Of a DNA stretch of 5,643 nt, positions 5,349 to 5,643 are shown in pieces (the first letter of the stretch is position 1; each line of letters starts with the position of its first letter). The translations under genes and the position numbers were made by a program. The notes beneath the pieces were generated by a model. It searched no databases. It was given only the letters and a program-made list of their open reading frames with translations, and had not been told where the DNA came from. The stretch is from JAXHTH01 sp034211115 (GTDB taxonomy: Bacteria; Planctomycetota; Phycisphaerae; Phycisphaerales; SM1A02): positions 1 through 5,643 of the forward strand of contig JAXHTH010000257.1 in NCBI GenBank assembly GCA_034211115.1, given 5' to 3'.

Positions 5349-5643
5349 ATGCCCGTGATGCACCGCATCCGCCTCATCCAGCGCGATGATCTTCCCGCGA
5401 TCCTCGCGATCAGCAATCATTACGTGCTGCACTCGACGTGCAACTTCGCGGTCGAGCCGGAGGCGCTGGAGGCGTGGCGGGCGGATTTCGAGGCAACCCA
5501 TGAGATGTATCCGTGGTTTGTGGCGGTGGATCAGGCGTATCCTCCCCCCTTCGAGGGGGGAGGTCAGGAGGGGGGTGGGGGCGATCGTGAACTCAATGAT
5601 TCGAGCCCCCCCCCCGCCCCCCCCCCGCCACGGCGGGGGGAGG
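5349..5643 (+). CDS. GNAT acetyltransferase (phosphinothricin-acetyltransferase type), partial and interrupted
   Basis: The start ATG 5349 lies 4 nt after the preceding stop; ATG 5358 is an alternative, and neither has an SD. Translation gives about 64 residues typical of PAT-type GNATs: IRLIQRDDLPAILAISNHYV (residues 7-26), LHSTCNFAVEPEALEAWR, and the start of the central sheet, YPWFVAVDQ (54-62). GNATs then continue with a G-x-V-x-G-Y-A strand and the acetyl-CoA-binding R/Q-x-x-G-x-G/A loop. Here the frame instead enters a G/C-rich hairpin repeat and encodes Pro/Gly/Arg-rich residues with no GNAT similarity to the last base. The frame stays open, so this is either a gene broken by a REP-like insertion or one carrying a low-complexity insert with the catalytic half beyond the window. 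The acetyl-CoA loop is not visible. Substrate cannot be inferred. Confidence 0.7.
   Translation, partial: MPVMHRIRLIQRDDLPAILAISNHYVLHSTCNFAVEPEALEAWRADFEATHEMYPWFVAVDQAYPPPFEGGGQEGGGGDRELNDSSPPPAPPPPRRGE
5541..5643. repeat. REP/BIME-like pair of opposed G/C-rich hairpins inside the acetyltransferase gene
   Basis: The left unit is a perfect 10-bp stem (5541-5550 with 5554-5563, loop TCG) followed by a G-rich arm (GGAGGGGGGTGGGGG, about 5567-5581). The right unit, read on the - strand from the window end, begins with the same CCTCCCCCC. It forms a hairpin (5621-5629 with 5632-5640, loop AC) and is followed by a G-rich arm (complement of the C10-G-C10 tract at 5606-5626). The two units face each other around a central spacer (5582-5605), as in bacterial interspersed mosaic elements. 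The outermost 9 bases are inverted repeats of each other (5541-5549 and 5635-5643). The element may extend past the window. Confidence 0.7.

Noticed and set aside
5541..5563. Intrinsic transcription terminator
   Set aside because: The stem is strong, but it is followed by a G-rich arm, not a T-run, and it lies inside an open frame early in the GNAT gene; a repeat unit explains it better.

Overview
The window is GC-rich, densely coding DNA with every supported gene on the + strand. The GC-biased codons, frequent lack of Shine-Dalgarno (SD) sequences, a RAYT-type transposase, a TIGR02436-type four-helix bundle gene and G/C-rich hairpin repeats together suggest a planctomycete, possibly Phycisphaerae-like. 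This is inference from style and family composition; there is no marker gene.

Layout from left to right: (1) 61-696, a REP-associated tyrosine transposase (Y1/HUH family) whose 3' end is two back-to-back GC hairpins. (2) 736-1896, a GT-B family 4 glycosyltransferase. (3) 1871-3760, a 629-residue exported, mostly helical protein of unknown function; it overlaps the glycosyltransferase by 26 nt and has a strong SD, so the two look translationally coupled. (4) 3747-4254, a compact cassette with a four-helix bundle (S23/IVP-like, TIGR02436) gene. It is flanked by short arrays of the same heptamer (TGATGAG) in inverted orientation, and each array runs into a G-rich tract on the side facing the gene. 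The left array contains the stop codon of gene 3; the right array lies where the next gene's ribosome-binding site should be. (5) 4263-4940, a PIG-L/LmbE zinc deacetylase resembling BshB1. (6) 4949-5344, a small C-terminally anchored membrane protein whose soluble part weakly recalls the Imm32 immunity family. (7) 5349 to the window end, the N-terminal part of a GNAT acetyltransferase of the phosphinothricin-acetyltransferase type. Its reading frame runs into a 103-bp G/C-rich pair of opposed REP-like hairpins that fills the window to its last base.

The host genes do not form one clear pathway. The glycosyltransferase and exported protein look like a cell-envelope pair. The PIG-L deacetylase, the small membrane protein and the acetyltransferase follow at very short spacing (8 and 4 nt) and may be co-transcribed. 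Overlaid on this are three signs of small mobile or repeated DNA: the RAYT transposase, a REP/BIME-like element inside a gene, and the heptamer-flanked four-helix bundle cassette. The cassette is the best candidate here for an undescribed element, because its array arrangement is symmetrical and its two neighbours look altered at exactly its edges.
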